Shown here one piece after another: positions 6,699 through 12,010 of a DNA stretch of 12,010 bases. Made by a program: the position numbers and the translations under genes. Under the pieces are notes generated by a model. It was not told the origin of the DNA. It searched no databases and saw only the letters and a program-made list of their open reading frames with translations. The DNA lies in assembly GCA_001942045.1 (NCBI GenBank), contig MSTD01000081.1, forward strand, positions 1 to 12,010, given 5' to 3'. Origin of the DNA: Mycolicibacterium porcinum (GTDB lineage Bacteria; Actinomycetota; Actinomycetes; Mycobacteriales; Mycobacteriaceae). Numbering within the stretch: position 1 is the stretch's first letter; each line of letters opens with the position of its first letter.

Positions 6699-6716
6699 GC
6701 TGGCAAATGGCTGGCA
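6699..6716 (-). repeat. 7-4-7 direct repeat upstream of lpqN (PhoP-box-like)
   Basis: On the minus strand TGCCAGC occurs twice, separated by CATT, giving an 11-bp period. The architecture matches the published mycobacterial PhoP site (TCACAGC-N4-TCACAGC), and five of seven bases agree in each half. It lies directly upstream of the candidate lpqN -10, where a response regulator could replace a -35. Binding by PhoP or any other regulator is inference. Confidence 0.45.
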
Positions 6717-6781
6717 GAAGACGCAGTCCGGCAACGCCATCTTTTGCGCAGTGAAACGTTCCTGGCGGCCAGTTCAGGCCA

Positions 6782-7033
6782 TCAGCAATTCGCGGACAGG
6801 TACACCGTCTGGTCGAGCACCTGAGCCGGGCGGACCGACGAAACGGTGCACCGGTCGAGTGGAGCCGTGCCGGCGCGGTAGATCACCACCTGGAAGCCCT
6901 GGCGTTCGAGCTCGTCCGCCGTGTCCTGCGCCGACCCGACGCCCGACGGCGCGGCTGGCGCGGCGGCGGGAAAACCCACAGCCAGCGCCGACAGCGCGCT
7001 GCCGGCCATCACGGCCCCGGCCAATCCGTGCAC
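6782..7033 (-). CDS. Small secreted protein with two cysteines
   Basis: This is an 83-residue protein with a hydrophobic signal peptide (residues 1 to about 28, ending AAAPAAP) and a mature part of about 55 residues. The mature part contains DRC and a C-terminal ANC, so a single disulfide closing the domain is plausible. It resembles short, uncharacterised mycobacterial exported proteins with the pattern 'LExxGFxVxxxRxGTAPLxxCTVxxVRP'. The GTG at 7033 is preceded by AGGAG at 7 nt spacing. ATG codons at 7048 and 7051 lie further upstream, would add a basic n-region (MRSTT), but have no ribosome binding site. A long in-frame extension to 7300 is Pro/Ser/Arg-rich and overlaps the divergent lipoprotein gene, so it is rejected. 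The function is unknown. Confidence 0.65.
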   Translation of the reverse strand: MHGLAGAVMAGSALSALAVGFPAAAPAAPSGVGSAQDTADELERQGFQVVIYRAGTAPLDRCTVSSVRPAQVLDQTVYLSANC

Positions 7034-7191
7034 GGTGGTACTCCTCATCATCGTGGATGTCGTGTTGGTGGCAACCAGACCTGCGGCCGTTAAATTCCGC
7101 TGTATCGCAACACTTGTCGCTCTGCCGGAGGCCGAAAATGAGTTGACAGCCGGCACCGTGGTCGTTCTCGACAGCAAACCCGGGGCTGTGG

Positions 7192-7197
7192 TATCAA
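7192..7197 (+). promoter_or_regulatory. Possible -10 hexamer, leaderless type (first lipoprotein)
   Basis: TATCAA stands 6 nt before the GTG at 7204, with no Shine-Dalgarno sequence. It deviates from TANNNT at the last base. The spacing equals that of the other leaderless candidates in the window. Confidence 0.35.
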
Positions 7198-7203
7198 CAC
7201 GCC

Positions 7204-7884
7204 GTGCGCTCTTTCGCCGTGGCGACGGTCCCGCTGATGTGCACCCTGATTTGCGGGGTGGCATGCGGATCGCAGCCGGCACCGGAGCCGGAACAGCCAT
7301 CGTCGTCGTCGCGCACCACGGGCGCGGCCGTCACGGTGAACCCGGCCCGCATCGAGCGGGCGCGTCAGGACCTACCTCCCGGTTACGAGGTGGTGCCCAT
7401 CGAGCCGAACGCAACCCCGGTATCGCTGTGGGGTTTCGGCCCGGACTGGCGGGCCGACCCGGACGTCTGCGGCGGGCTGGCCGCCCGCGACGTCGAGCCG
7501 ACCCGAGGCTGGTCGGCGTCTGGGCCCGGCGGCATCGTGTACGCGGGCGTATCGAAGCTGGCGTCCGGCGTGCCGGAGGAGCGCCGCGACCCGGCGTGTG
7601 AGCAGTGGAGTGTGTCCGGCGGGCATTCCGTCGGCACCGTCACCGCCGTCGCGGCCCCACCGATCGAGGATGCGGTGACCACCGGCATGTCCACCGCTGT
7701 CACCACGATCGTCGAAGGCGGCACCGAAACCCGGTCCCACGCCGACACGTTCACCGCGGACTTGAGCGCCGGCTATCACGTGTTCGTCAGTGTGGTCACC
7801 GACCCCGGCTCGCCGAATCCCGCGCTCGACCCCACGTTCGCGTCCGACCTGCTGGTGAAAACGGTTTCGGCGTTGCGCGGCTGA
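7204..7884 (+). CDS. DUF5642-like exported lipoprotein, copy 1
   Basis: This is a 226-residue exported protein. The signal peptide ends G18-V-A-C21, a lipobox with an unusual Gly at -3, followed by a Pro/Ser-rich linker to about residue 45. The globular part contains PPGYEVVPI, cysteines C89 and C132 (likely a disulfide), an APPIEDAVTTG segment and a C-terminal DLLVKTVSALRG helix. The same landmarks appear in the same order in the next gene, so the two are tandem paralogs. The family looks like the mycobacterial DUF5642 lipoproteins; the assignment is from memory and the function is unknown. The GTG at 7204 is preferred because it begins the signal peptide and has a -10-like hexamer 6 nt upstream. 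It diverges from the small secreted protein gene. Confidence 0.75.
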   Translation: MRSFAVATVPLMCTLICGVACGSQPAPEPEQPSSSSRTTGAAVTVNPARIERARQDLPPGYEVVPIEPNATPVSLWGFGPDWRADPDVCGGLAARDVEPTRGWSASGPGGIVYAGVSKLASGVPEERRDPACEQWSVSGGHSVGTVTAVAAPPIEDAVTTGMSTAVTTIVEGGTETRSHADTFTADLSAGYHVFVSVVTDPGSPNPALDPTFASDLLVKTVSALRG

Positions 7885-7918
7885 GTCTGTCGTGCCCGGG
7901 AAGTCGACGGACTCCAGG

Positions 7919-7924
7919 TATCTT
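7919..7924 (+). promoter_or_regulatory. -10 hexamer of an apparently leaderless promoter (second lipoprotein)
   Basis: TATCTT lies 7 nt before the ATG at 7932 and no Shine-Dalgarno sequence is present. It lies in the 47-bp gap between the two paralogs, so copy 2 may be transcribed on its own. Confidence 0.45.
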
Positions 7925-7931
7925 GGCAGCG

Positions 7932-8606
7932 ATGTCGAACCGCAACGTGTTACTCGCCACCGCGGGCGTCGTCGCCTGTGTCACCGGATTGGTCGCGTGC
8001 GGTCAATCGGACCAGTCGGATGCCGCCCATGCGAACATCGCCAACGTCGCCAAGGTGCGCTCCACCTTCGGTCCGGAGTTCAAGGTCACCGATGTGGCGC
8101 CGACCGGGATCGACCCGAAAATGCTGGCGTCGCACAAGATGCCGCCCGGGGTGAAGGTCGAGCCTGCCGATTGCGCGAAGTTCGCCGAGGGCCAGTCATT
8201 GCCGGAGGGCCTCAAGGGCAATATGGCCGCAACCACGGCCGAAGGTGCGGGCAACCGGTTCATCGTGCTCGCGGTCGAGACCTCTGAGCCGGTCCCGGTG
8301 AACGCCCCTGGTGACGACTGCAAGAAGGTGAAGTTCCTAGGGCCTGGGGTGCGCGGCCAGGTGGATGTGGTCGAGGCCCCGCAGATCGAAGGGGCGCGCA
8401 CCATCGGGACGCATCGCATCGTGCAGACCGTGATGGGTGGCCAGGCGCGCACCGGTGAGTTGTTCAACTACGTGGCCAGTTTCGACACGTTCATGGTGAT
8501 CGTCACCGCCAACCCGCTGGTGGAGCCGGGCAAGCCGGTGTCGCCGGTGGACGACAAGCGGGCTCGTGATCTACTCAGCGCCGCGGTCGCCGATGTAAGA
8601 GGCTAG
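7932..8606 (+). CDS. DUF5642-like exported lipoprotein, copy 2
   Basis: This is a 224-residue lipoprotein with a standard lipobox L20-V-A-C23. The mature part shows EFKVTDVAPTG, C81 and C130 (matching the cysteine pair of copy 1), APQIEGARTIGTHRIVQT and a C-terminal ARDLLSAAVADVRG. Overall identity to copy 1 is visibly low, so the duplication is old or came through separate acquisition. The ATG at 7932 starts a clean signal peptide. The in-frame extension back to 7605 would overlap copy 1 and is rejected. Its stop lies only 6 bp from the stop of the convergent alkB-type gene. Function unknown; located in the cell envelope. Confidence 0.77.
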   Translation: MSNRNVLLATAGVVACVTGLVACGQSDQSDAAHANIANVAKVRSTFGPEFKVTDVAPTGIDPKMLASHKMPPGVKVEPADCAKFAEGQSLPEGLKGNMAATTAEGAGNRFIVLAVETSEPVPVNAPGDDCKKVKFLGPGVRGQVDVVEAPQIEGARTIGTHRIVQTVMGGQARTGELFNYVASFDTFMVIVTANPLVEPGKPVSPVDDKRARDLLSAAVADVRG

Positions 8607-8612
8607 CCAGCC

Positions 8613-9209
8613 TCAGCGCACGTCGTGCGGGCGGAACTGGATGCTGATCCGCGGACCCACCAGGCTGGTGGTCTTCGGGATCGAATGCTCCCAGGTGCGC
8701 TGGCATGACCCGCCCATCACCAGCAGGTCGCCGTGGCGGTGCTGTAGCCGCAGGGCATGACCGCCGCCGCGGGGGCGCAATGCGAAAACCCTTGTCGCCC
8801 CGAGCCCGACGATGGCCACCATGGTGTCCTCGGTGCGGCTGCGGCCGATGGTGTCGCCGTGCCAGGCCACGCTGTCGTTGCCGTCGCGGTAGAGGCACAG
8901 GCCCGCGGTGGTGAAGGGCTCGCCGAGCTCACCGCCGAAGGTGTCGTTGAGCCTGCGCCGGATCTGCTTGAGCCGTGGGTGCGGCACCGGCTCGTTGAGC
9001 AGGTGGTGAAAGCTCACCAGGCGTGGCACTGCGACCACCCGGTCGTACATCTCGCGCTCCTCGGAGCGCCACGGGATGCCGTCCATCAGCTCCTCGAACA
9101 GCGAGTCGGCGTCGGGCAACCAGCCCGAGCGCAACTCCACCCAGGCGCCGTTGCCGAGTCGACGACGTTCAGCGTGCTCGAAGAGTGAGCCTTGCAACGC
9201 CAGCTCCAT
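8613..9209 (-). CDS. alkB: AlkB-family 2-oxoglutarate/Fe(II) dioxygenase
   Basis: This is a 198-residue double-stranded beta-helix oxygenase with the complete Fe(II) triad H117-x-D119...H175, and R187 and R193 (GPRISIQFR) for 2-oxoglutarate and substrate binding. W116 precedes the HxD, and the N-terminal PWRSE and P62-R-L segments match the bacterial ALKBH2/3-like group. It probably removes methyl or etheno adducts from DNA or RNA bases by oxidative demethylation. It starts 34 bp downstream of the soxR stop, on the same strand, so co-transcription with soxR is plausible. A TACACT hexamer 7 nt before its ATG also allows an independent leaderless transcript. From memory it corresponds to the Rv1000c position next to arcA in M. 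tuberculosis. Confidence 0.88.
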   Translation of the reverse strand: MELALQGSLFEHAERRRLGNGAWVELRSGWLPDADSLFEELMDGIPWRSEEREMYDRVVAVPRLVSFHHLLNEPVPHPRLKQIRRRLNDTFGGELGEPFTTAGLCLYRDGNDSVAWHGDTIGRSRTEDTMVAIVGLGATRVFALRPRGGGHALRLQHRHGDLLVMGGSCQRTWEHSIPKTTSLVGPRISIQFRPHDVR

Positions 9210-9216
9210 GCGCGCG

Positions 9217-9222
9217 AGTGTA
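9217..9222 (-). promoter_or_regulatory. Possible -10 hexamer, leaderless type (alkB)
   Basis: The minus strand reads TACACT 7 nt before the ATG at 9209, with no Shine-Dalgarno sequence between. If used, alkB would be expressed apart from soxR. Confidence 0.4.
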
Positions 9223-9243
9223 TCGCACAGACGTTCGACTGCG

Positions 9244-9675
9244 TTAGAGGCGGGAGGCTCCCGGACCCTGCTCGGCGAGCACGTCCCCGGGGTTGGTCAG
9301 CAGGCAGGTCTTCAGGCTGAGACAGCCGCAGCCGATGCAGCCGGTCAGGTTGTCGCGCAACCGTTGTAGGTGCAGGATGCGGTCGTCGAGGTCCTGGCGC
9401 CAACCGGCCGACAGCCTGGCCCAGTCCTTGCTGGTCGGAACCCGGTCGTCGGGCAGGCTGGACAGGGCCTCGCGGATGCGGGCCAGCGGTATGCCCAGCC
9501 GCTGCGACATCCGGATGAACGCCACGCGGCGCAGTGTCTCGCGCGCGTAGCGGCGCTGGTTTCCGGCCGTGCGGCGGCTGGCGATCAAGCCCTCGCGCTC
9601 GTAGAAGTGCAGGGCCGAGACCGCCACGCCGCTGCGGTGCGACATCTCTCCAGGAGTTAACTCGTGCGTCTCCAT
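9244..9675 (-). CDS. soxR: SoxR, [2Fe-2S] redox-sensing MerR-family regulator
   Basis: This is a 143-residue MerR-family protein. The N-terminal winged HTH contains MSHRSGVAVSALHFYEREGL (11-30), then NQRRYAR, followed by the dimerisation helix. The C-terminal cluster motif is C113-x2-C116-x-C118-x5-C124 (CIGCGCLSLKTC), nearly identical to E. coli SoxR, so a redox-active [2Fe-2S] cluster is expected. SoxR is activated by oxidation, in actinobacteria often by redox-active metabolites. The ATG at 9675 is chosen as it precedes the HTH directly; the long upstream extension runs antisense to arcA. A SoxR box begins 3 bp upstream of the start codon, suggesting autoregulation. No soxS gene is present; the likely targets are arcA and alkB. 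Confidence 0.95.
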   Translation of the reverse strand: METHELTPGEMSHRSGVAVSALHFYEREGLIASRRTAGNQRRYARETLRRVAFIRMSQRLGIPLARIREALSSLPDDRVPTSKDWARLSAGWRQDLDDRILHLQRLRDNLTGCIGCGCLSLKTCLLTNPGDVLAEQGPGASRL

Positions 9676-9678
9676 ACA

Positions 9679-9696
9679 CCTCAACCATAGTTGAGT
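9679..9696. promoter_or_regulatory. SoxR box between soxR and arcA
   Basis: This is an 18-bp near-palindrome, CCTCAA-N6-TTGAGT. It keeps the conserved half-sites of the E. coli box (CCTCAAG...CTTGAGG), with CTCAAC pairing to GTTGAG around a 4-bp centre. On the arcA side it directly abuts a TAACGT -10 hexamer, the geometry expected of MerR-family promoters. On the soxR side it overlaps a TATGGT hexamer 8 nt from the soxR ATG. Confidence 0.8.
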
Positions 9697-9702
9697 TAAC
9701 GT
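9697..9702 (+). promoter_or_regulatory. -10 hexamer of an apparently leaderless, SoxR-controlled arcA promoter
   Basis: TAACGT lies 6 nt before the GTG at 9709 and directly after the SoxR box. No Shine-Dalgarno sequence is present. A MerR-type -35 would fall at about 9672-9677, where the match is poor (CCATAC). Confidence 0.5.
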
Positions 9703-9708
9703 CATCAC

Positions 9709-10917
9709 GTGGAGACTGTGGCGTTCGGTTCCAACTCTGAGGTCGGCACGCTGCGCGCCGTGATCCTGCACCGGCCGGGCCCGGAGCTGCAACGGCTGAC
9801 CCCGCGCAACAACGACGCGCTGCTGTTCGACGGTCTGCCGTGGGTGGCCAAGGCTCAACGCGAGCATGACGCCTTCGCCGCCGTGCTGCGTTCGCGCGGC
9901 GTGGAGGTCCTGCTCCTGGCCGATCTGCTGACCGAGGCGCTGGCCCACAGCGGGGCCGCCCGGATGCACGGCATCTCCGCCGCGGTCGACGCCCGACGTT
10001 TGGGTGTGCCGCTGGCCCAGGAACTTTCGGCCTACTTGCGCACGCTGCCGCCTGCCGACCTGGCGCGCATCCTGATGGCCGGCATGACCTTCAACGAGGT
10101 GCCCTTTCACGGCGCCGAACTGTCGCTGGTGCGGCTCATGCACCACGGCGGCGATTTCGTGATCGAGCCGCTGCCCAATCTGTTGTTCACCCGGGATTCG
10201 TCGTTCTGGATCGGCCCACGCGTCGCCATCACCTCGCTCGCGCTGCCGGCCCGGGTGCGCGAAACCTCGCTGACCGACCTGATCTATGCCCACCATCCGC
10301 GGTTCCTCGGGGTGCGGCGCGCCTACGAGTCACGCTCGGCACCCGTCGAGGGCGGCGACGTGCTGTTGCTCGGGCCCGGAGTGGTCGCGGTCGGCGTGGG
10401 GGAGCGGACCACACCGGCCGGCGCCGAGGCGTTGGCGCGCAGCCTGTTCGACGACGACCTGGCCCACACCGTGCTGGCGGTGCCGATCCGCCAGGAACGC
10501 GCCCAGATGCACCTGGACACCGTGTGCACCATGGTCGACGTCGACGCCGTGGTGATGTACCCGAACATCGTGGACTCGTTGTCGGCGTTCACGATTCACC
10601 GCACCGAGGCCGGGATCCGGATCGACGACGAGGTGCCGTTCGTGGCGGCCGCGGCGGACGCGATGGGCATTGAGCAATTGCGGGTGATCGACACCGGGCT
10701 CGATCCGGTCACCGCCGAACGCGAGCAATGGGACGACGGCAACAACACCCTGGCGCTGGCGCCGGGCGTGGTGGTCGCCTACGAGCGCAACTCGGAAACC
10801 AATGCCCGGCTGGCTGATTCGGGTATCGAGGTGCTGCCGATCGAGGCGTCGGAGCTGGGCACGGGACGTGGCGGGCCACGCTGCATGTCGTGTCCGGCGG
10901 CGCGGGATCTGCTCTAG
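9709..10917 (+). CDS. arcA: Arginine deiminase
   Basis: This is a 402-residue full-length enzyme that hydrolyses L-arginine to citrulline and ammonia, the first step of the arginine deiminase pathway. Catalytic landmarks are all present: D163 in FTRD, E214 in VEGGD, H268 and D270 in HLDTV, and the nucleophile C392 in GGPRCMSCP near the C-terminus. The natural family ending is intact, so the mobile element downstream has not cut the gene. The GTG at 9709 opens the family N-terminus ([21 protein letters not shown]). No arcB or arcC follows within the window, so the full pathway is not encoded here. It is divergent from soxR and shares a SoxR box, pointing to redox control. From memory the orthologue is Rv1001. 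Confidence 0.95.
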   Translation: METVAFGSNSEVGTLRAVILHRPGPELQRLTPRNNDALLFDGLPWVAKAQREHDAFAAVLRSRGVEVLLLADLLTEALAHSGAARMHGISAAVDARRLGVPLAQELSAYLRTLPPADLARILMAGMTFNEVPFHGAELSLVRLMHHGGDFVIEPLPNLLFTRDSSFWIGPRVAITSLALPARVRETSLTDLIYAHHPRFLGVRRAYESRSAPVEGGDVLLLGPGVVAVGVGERTTPAGAEALARSLFDDDLAHTVLAVPIRQERAQMHLDTVCTMVDVDAVVMYPNIVDSLSAFTIHRTEAGIRIDDEVPFVAAAADAMGIEQLRVIDTGLDPVTAEREQWDDGNNTLALAPGVVVAYERNSETNARLADSGIEVLPIEASELGTGRGGPRCMSCPAARDLL

Positions 10918-11095
10918 GTTTGCGTGCGCGCCCCCGCGACGGCCTTGGGCGGCTTTCTACGCCTGGGTTGTGGTGGGTGTGCGATCGCGACCTCTGGGTA
11001 GACGGTATGAGGGGCTGGGGCCTCGCGCACATGTGAACGTGGGTTGCCGACAGGGTGGTCCTGGCCGGTAGAGCCACAAGATGTGGGAGGCCCCA
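10918..11095 (+). ncRNA. Candidate IS110 bridge RNA region (transposase leader)
   Basis: This 178-nt non-coding stretch lies upstream of an IS110-group transposase. In IS110-group elements such as IS621, the left-end leader encodes a bridge RNA that pairs with target and donor DNA. The sequence shows folding potential: a long-range stem (11015-11024 with 11087-11096, extended by 11028-11032 with 11081-11085) and an inner hairpin CAGG/CCTG at 11051-11063. Start, end and guide loops cannot be assigned by eye. Part of the stretch may be arcA downstream DNA rather than element. Confidence 0.35.
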
Positions 11096-11096
11096 G
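11015..11096 (+). promoter_or_regulatory. Long-range stem that covers the transposase ribosome binding site
   Basis: CTGGGGCCTC (11015-11024) is the perfect reverse complement of GAGGCCCCAG (11087-11096). CACAT (11028-11032) pairs with ATGTG (11081-11085) inside it, with a small GCG/G internal bulge. The right arm contains most of the GGGAGG Shine-Dalgarno sequence (11085-11090) and the first base of the GTG start. Folding of a read-through transcript would hide the translation start, a known way for insertion sequences to limit transposase. It may equally be a bridge RNA stem. Confidence 0.6.
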
Positions 11097-12010
11097 TGAT
11101 ACGTCAGCGTACGAGTGTTGGGTTGGATGTGCACGCGCGTTCGGTGTTCGGATGTGCTTTGGATGCCGATACCGGTGAGGTGTTCGAACGCCGGTTGACT
11201 CCGGATCCCGGGGAGATCTTGGACTGGTTGAGATCCTTGCCGGGCCGTGTCGCGGTGACCTATGAGGCCGGGCCGACCGGATTCGGATTGGCCAGGGCTC
11301 TGATTGCAGCCGGGGTCGTGTGTTTGGTGGCGGCGCCGTCGAAGTTGATCCGCCCGGCCGGGGATCGGGTGAAAACCGATGCCCGGGACGCGGCGCATCT
11401 GGCACGGTTGCTGCACCTGGGGCAGATCGTGGAAGTAGCCATCCCGACGGTGACCCAGGAAGCTGCCCGCGATTTGGTGCGGGCCCGTGAGGATTGTCGT
11501 GGTGATTTGATGACGGCCCGGCATCGGCTGTCGAAACTGCTTTTACGCCAAGGAATCGTCTACAGCGGCGGGAGGGCCTGGACCGGTAAGCACGAGCTGT
11601 GGCTTCGTGCTCAACACTTCGATACCCCCGGGTTGGCGCTGGCCTATGACAGTGCCTTCGACGCGATGCTGGCCTGCCGGGATCGGCGCGACCGTCTCGA
11701 TGCGGCGATCGAGACGATGGCCGCTGATTCGGAGTTCACCCCGGTGGTGACCCGGTTGTGCTGCCTGCGTGGCATCGCGACGTTGACCGCGTTCGGGTTG
11801 GCCACCGAGGTCGGCGACTGGCACCGGTTGACCGGCCGCAGCATCGGGGCCTATCTCGGGCTGGTGCCTTCGGAGTACTCCTCGGGCACATCCCGGGCCC
11901 AAGGCGGGATCACCAAGACCGGTAACAGCCATGCCCGGCGCCTGCTGGTCGAGGCTGCCTGGCAGCATCGCAGCCGCTACTGCCCAGGCACGGTGATGCG
12001 TCGACGCTGG
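11096..12010 (+). CDS. IS110-family transposase (3' end outside the window)
   Basis: The first 305 residues are visible and the frame is open to the last base. The N-terminal RuvC-like DEDD domain shows D11 (VGLDVHARS), E57 (TYEAGPTG), and D95 with D98 (KTDARDA). A helical linker follows, then the Transposase_20 domain with LRGIATLTAF, GAYLGLVPSEYSSGTSRAQG (251-270), where the catalytic serine of this family is expected, and GNSHARRLLVEAAW. It catalyses bridge-RNA-guided recombination in characterised relatives. The GTG at 11096 has GGGAGG 5 nt upstream. An in-frame ATG at 11081 (adding MWEAP) is possible but lacks a site of that quality. No frameshift or stop is seen, so the element may be active. 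Confidence 0.93.
   Translation, partial: MIRQRTSVGLDVHARSVFGCALDADTGEVFERRLTPDPGEILDWLRSLPGRVAVTYEAGPTGFGLARALIAAGVVCLVAAPSKLIRPAGDRVKTDARDAAHLARLLHLGQIVEVAIPTVTQEAARDLVRAREDCRGDLMTARHRLSKLLLRQGIVYSGGRAWTGKHELWLRAQHFDTPGLALAYDSAFDAMLACRDRRDRLDAAIETMAADSEFTPVVTRLCCLRGIATLTAFGLATEVGDWHRLTGRSIGAYLGLVPSEYSSGTSRAQGGITKTGNSHARRLLVEAAWQHRSRYCPGTVMRRRW

Larger units (their letters stand above)
10918..12010 (+). mobile_element. IS110-family insertion sequence, 5' part (continues past the right edge)
   Basis: A transposase of the DEDD/IS110 type with a non-coding leader lies directly downstream of arcA. The exact left end cannot be fixed because IS110 elements lack long terminal inverted repeats and make little or no target duplication. 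The true end lies somewhere between the arcA stop and about 11015. The right end is outside the window. The element appears intact as far as it is seen. Confidence 0.8.

Noticed and set aside
7143..7148. TTGACA as -35 for the first DUF5642-like gene
   Set aside because: It is about 43 bp from the TATCAA hexamer, too far for a sigma-70 type promoter, and no -10 lies at the right distance from it.
9676..10296. Upstream extension of soxR antisense to arcA
   Set aside because: The translation is typical GC-rich shadow sequence (Gln/Arg/Gly/His-rich). The MerR HTH begins just after the ATG at 9675, and the SoxR box would lie inside the extended gene.
10709..11524. Long minus-strand open frame spanning the arcA end and the IS110 leader
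   Set aside because: It is antisense to two well-supported genes, is Pro/Arg/His-rich, and shows no domain or start signal.
1..12010. CRISPR arrays, tRNA or rRNA genes
   Set aside because: Reading both strands showed no regularly spaced repeats of CRISPR form and no tRNA- or rRNA-like conserved segments.

Overview
The window is high-GC actinobacterial DNA, and it most likely comes from an environmental, fast-growing mycobacterium (Mycolicibacterium type). This rests on several recognisable mycobacterial families: a cAMP-binding-domain/GNAT lysine acetyltransferase of the Pat type, an LpqN lipoprotein, two DUF5642-like lipoproteins, an EspC-like type VII secretion substrate, GTG starts and many apparently leaderless promoters. 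The assignment comes from recalled family sequences, not from a search.

Layout, left to right. (1) Positions 1-305 hold the C-terminal end of a BadH-like short-chain dehydrogenase. (2) Positions 445-1271 hold a two-gene, overlapping T7SS-type cassette: an EspC-like protein with a YxxxD export motif, followed by a helical partner with a WSG turn. (3) An aldehyde dehydrogenase lies on the minus strand (1285-2742). Its promoter region carries a striking tandem palindrome. (4) A plus-strand run covers 2885-5956: an HTH-TOBE molybdate-type regulator, modA (no modB or modC follows), pat, and a shikimate dehydrogenase-like gene. Two of the three joins in this run are 4-bp GTGA overlaps. (5) An envelope/secretome stretch covers 5946-8606: lpqN, a tiny secreted protein, and two tandem paralogous lipoproteins. 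(6) A redox/repair/arginine block covers 8613-10917: alkB-type dioxygenase and soxR on the minus strand, arcA on the plus strand, and a near-canonical SoxR box between soxR and arcA. (7) The 5' part of an IS110-family element starts downstream of arcA and runs off the right edge. Its non-coding leader can fold over the transposase ribosome binding site and is the place where a bridge RNA would be expected.

How the parts may work together. pat and the shikimate dehydrogenase-like gene are translationally coupled. soxR, alkB and arcA look like a redox-controlled set, although alkB also has a possible promoter of its own. From memory, the order Pat / AlkB-like / ArcA resembles the Rv0998-Rv1001 region of M. 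tuberculosis, with soxR and several envelope genes added. No tRNA, rRNA or CRISPR array was seen, and no gene-free stretch exceeds about 180 bases.
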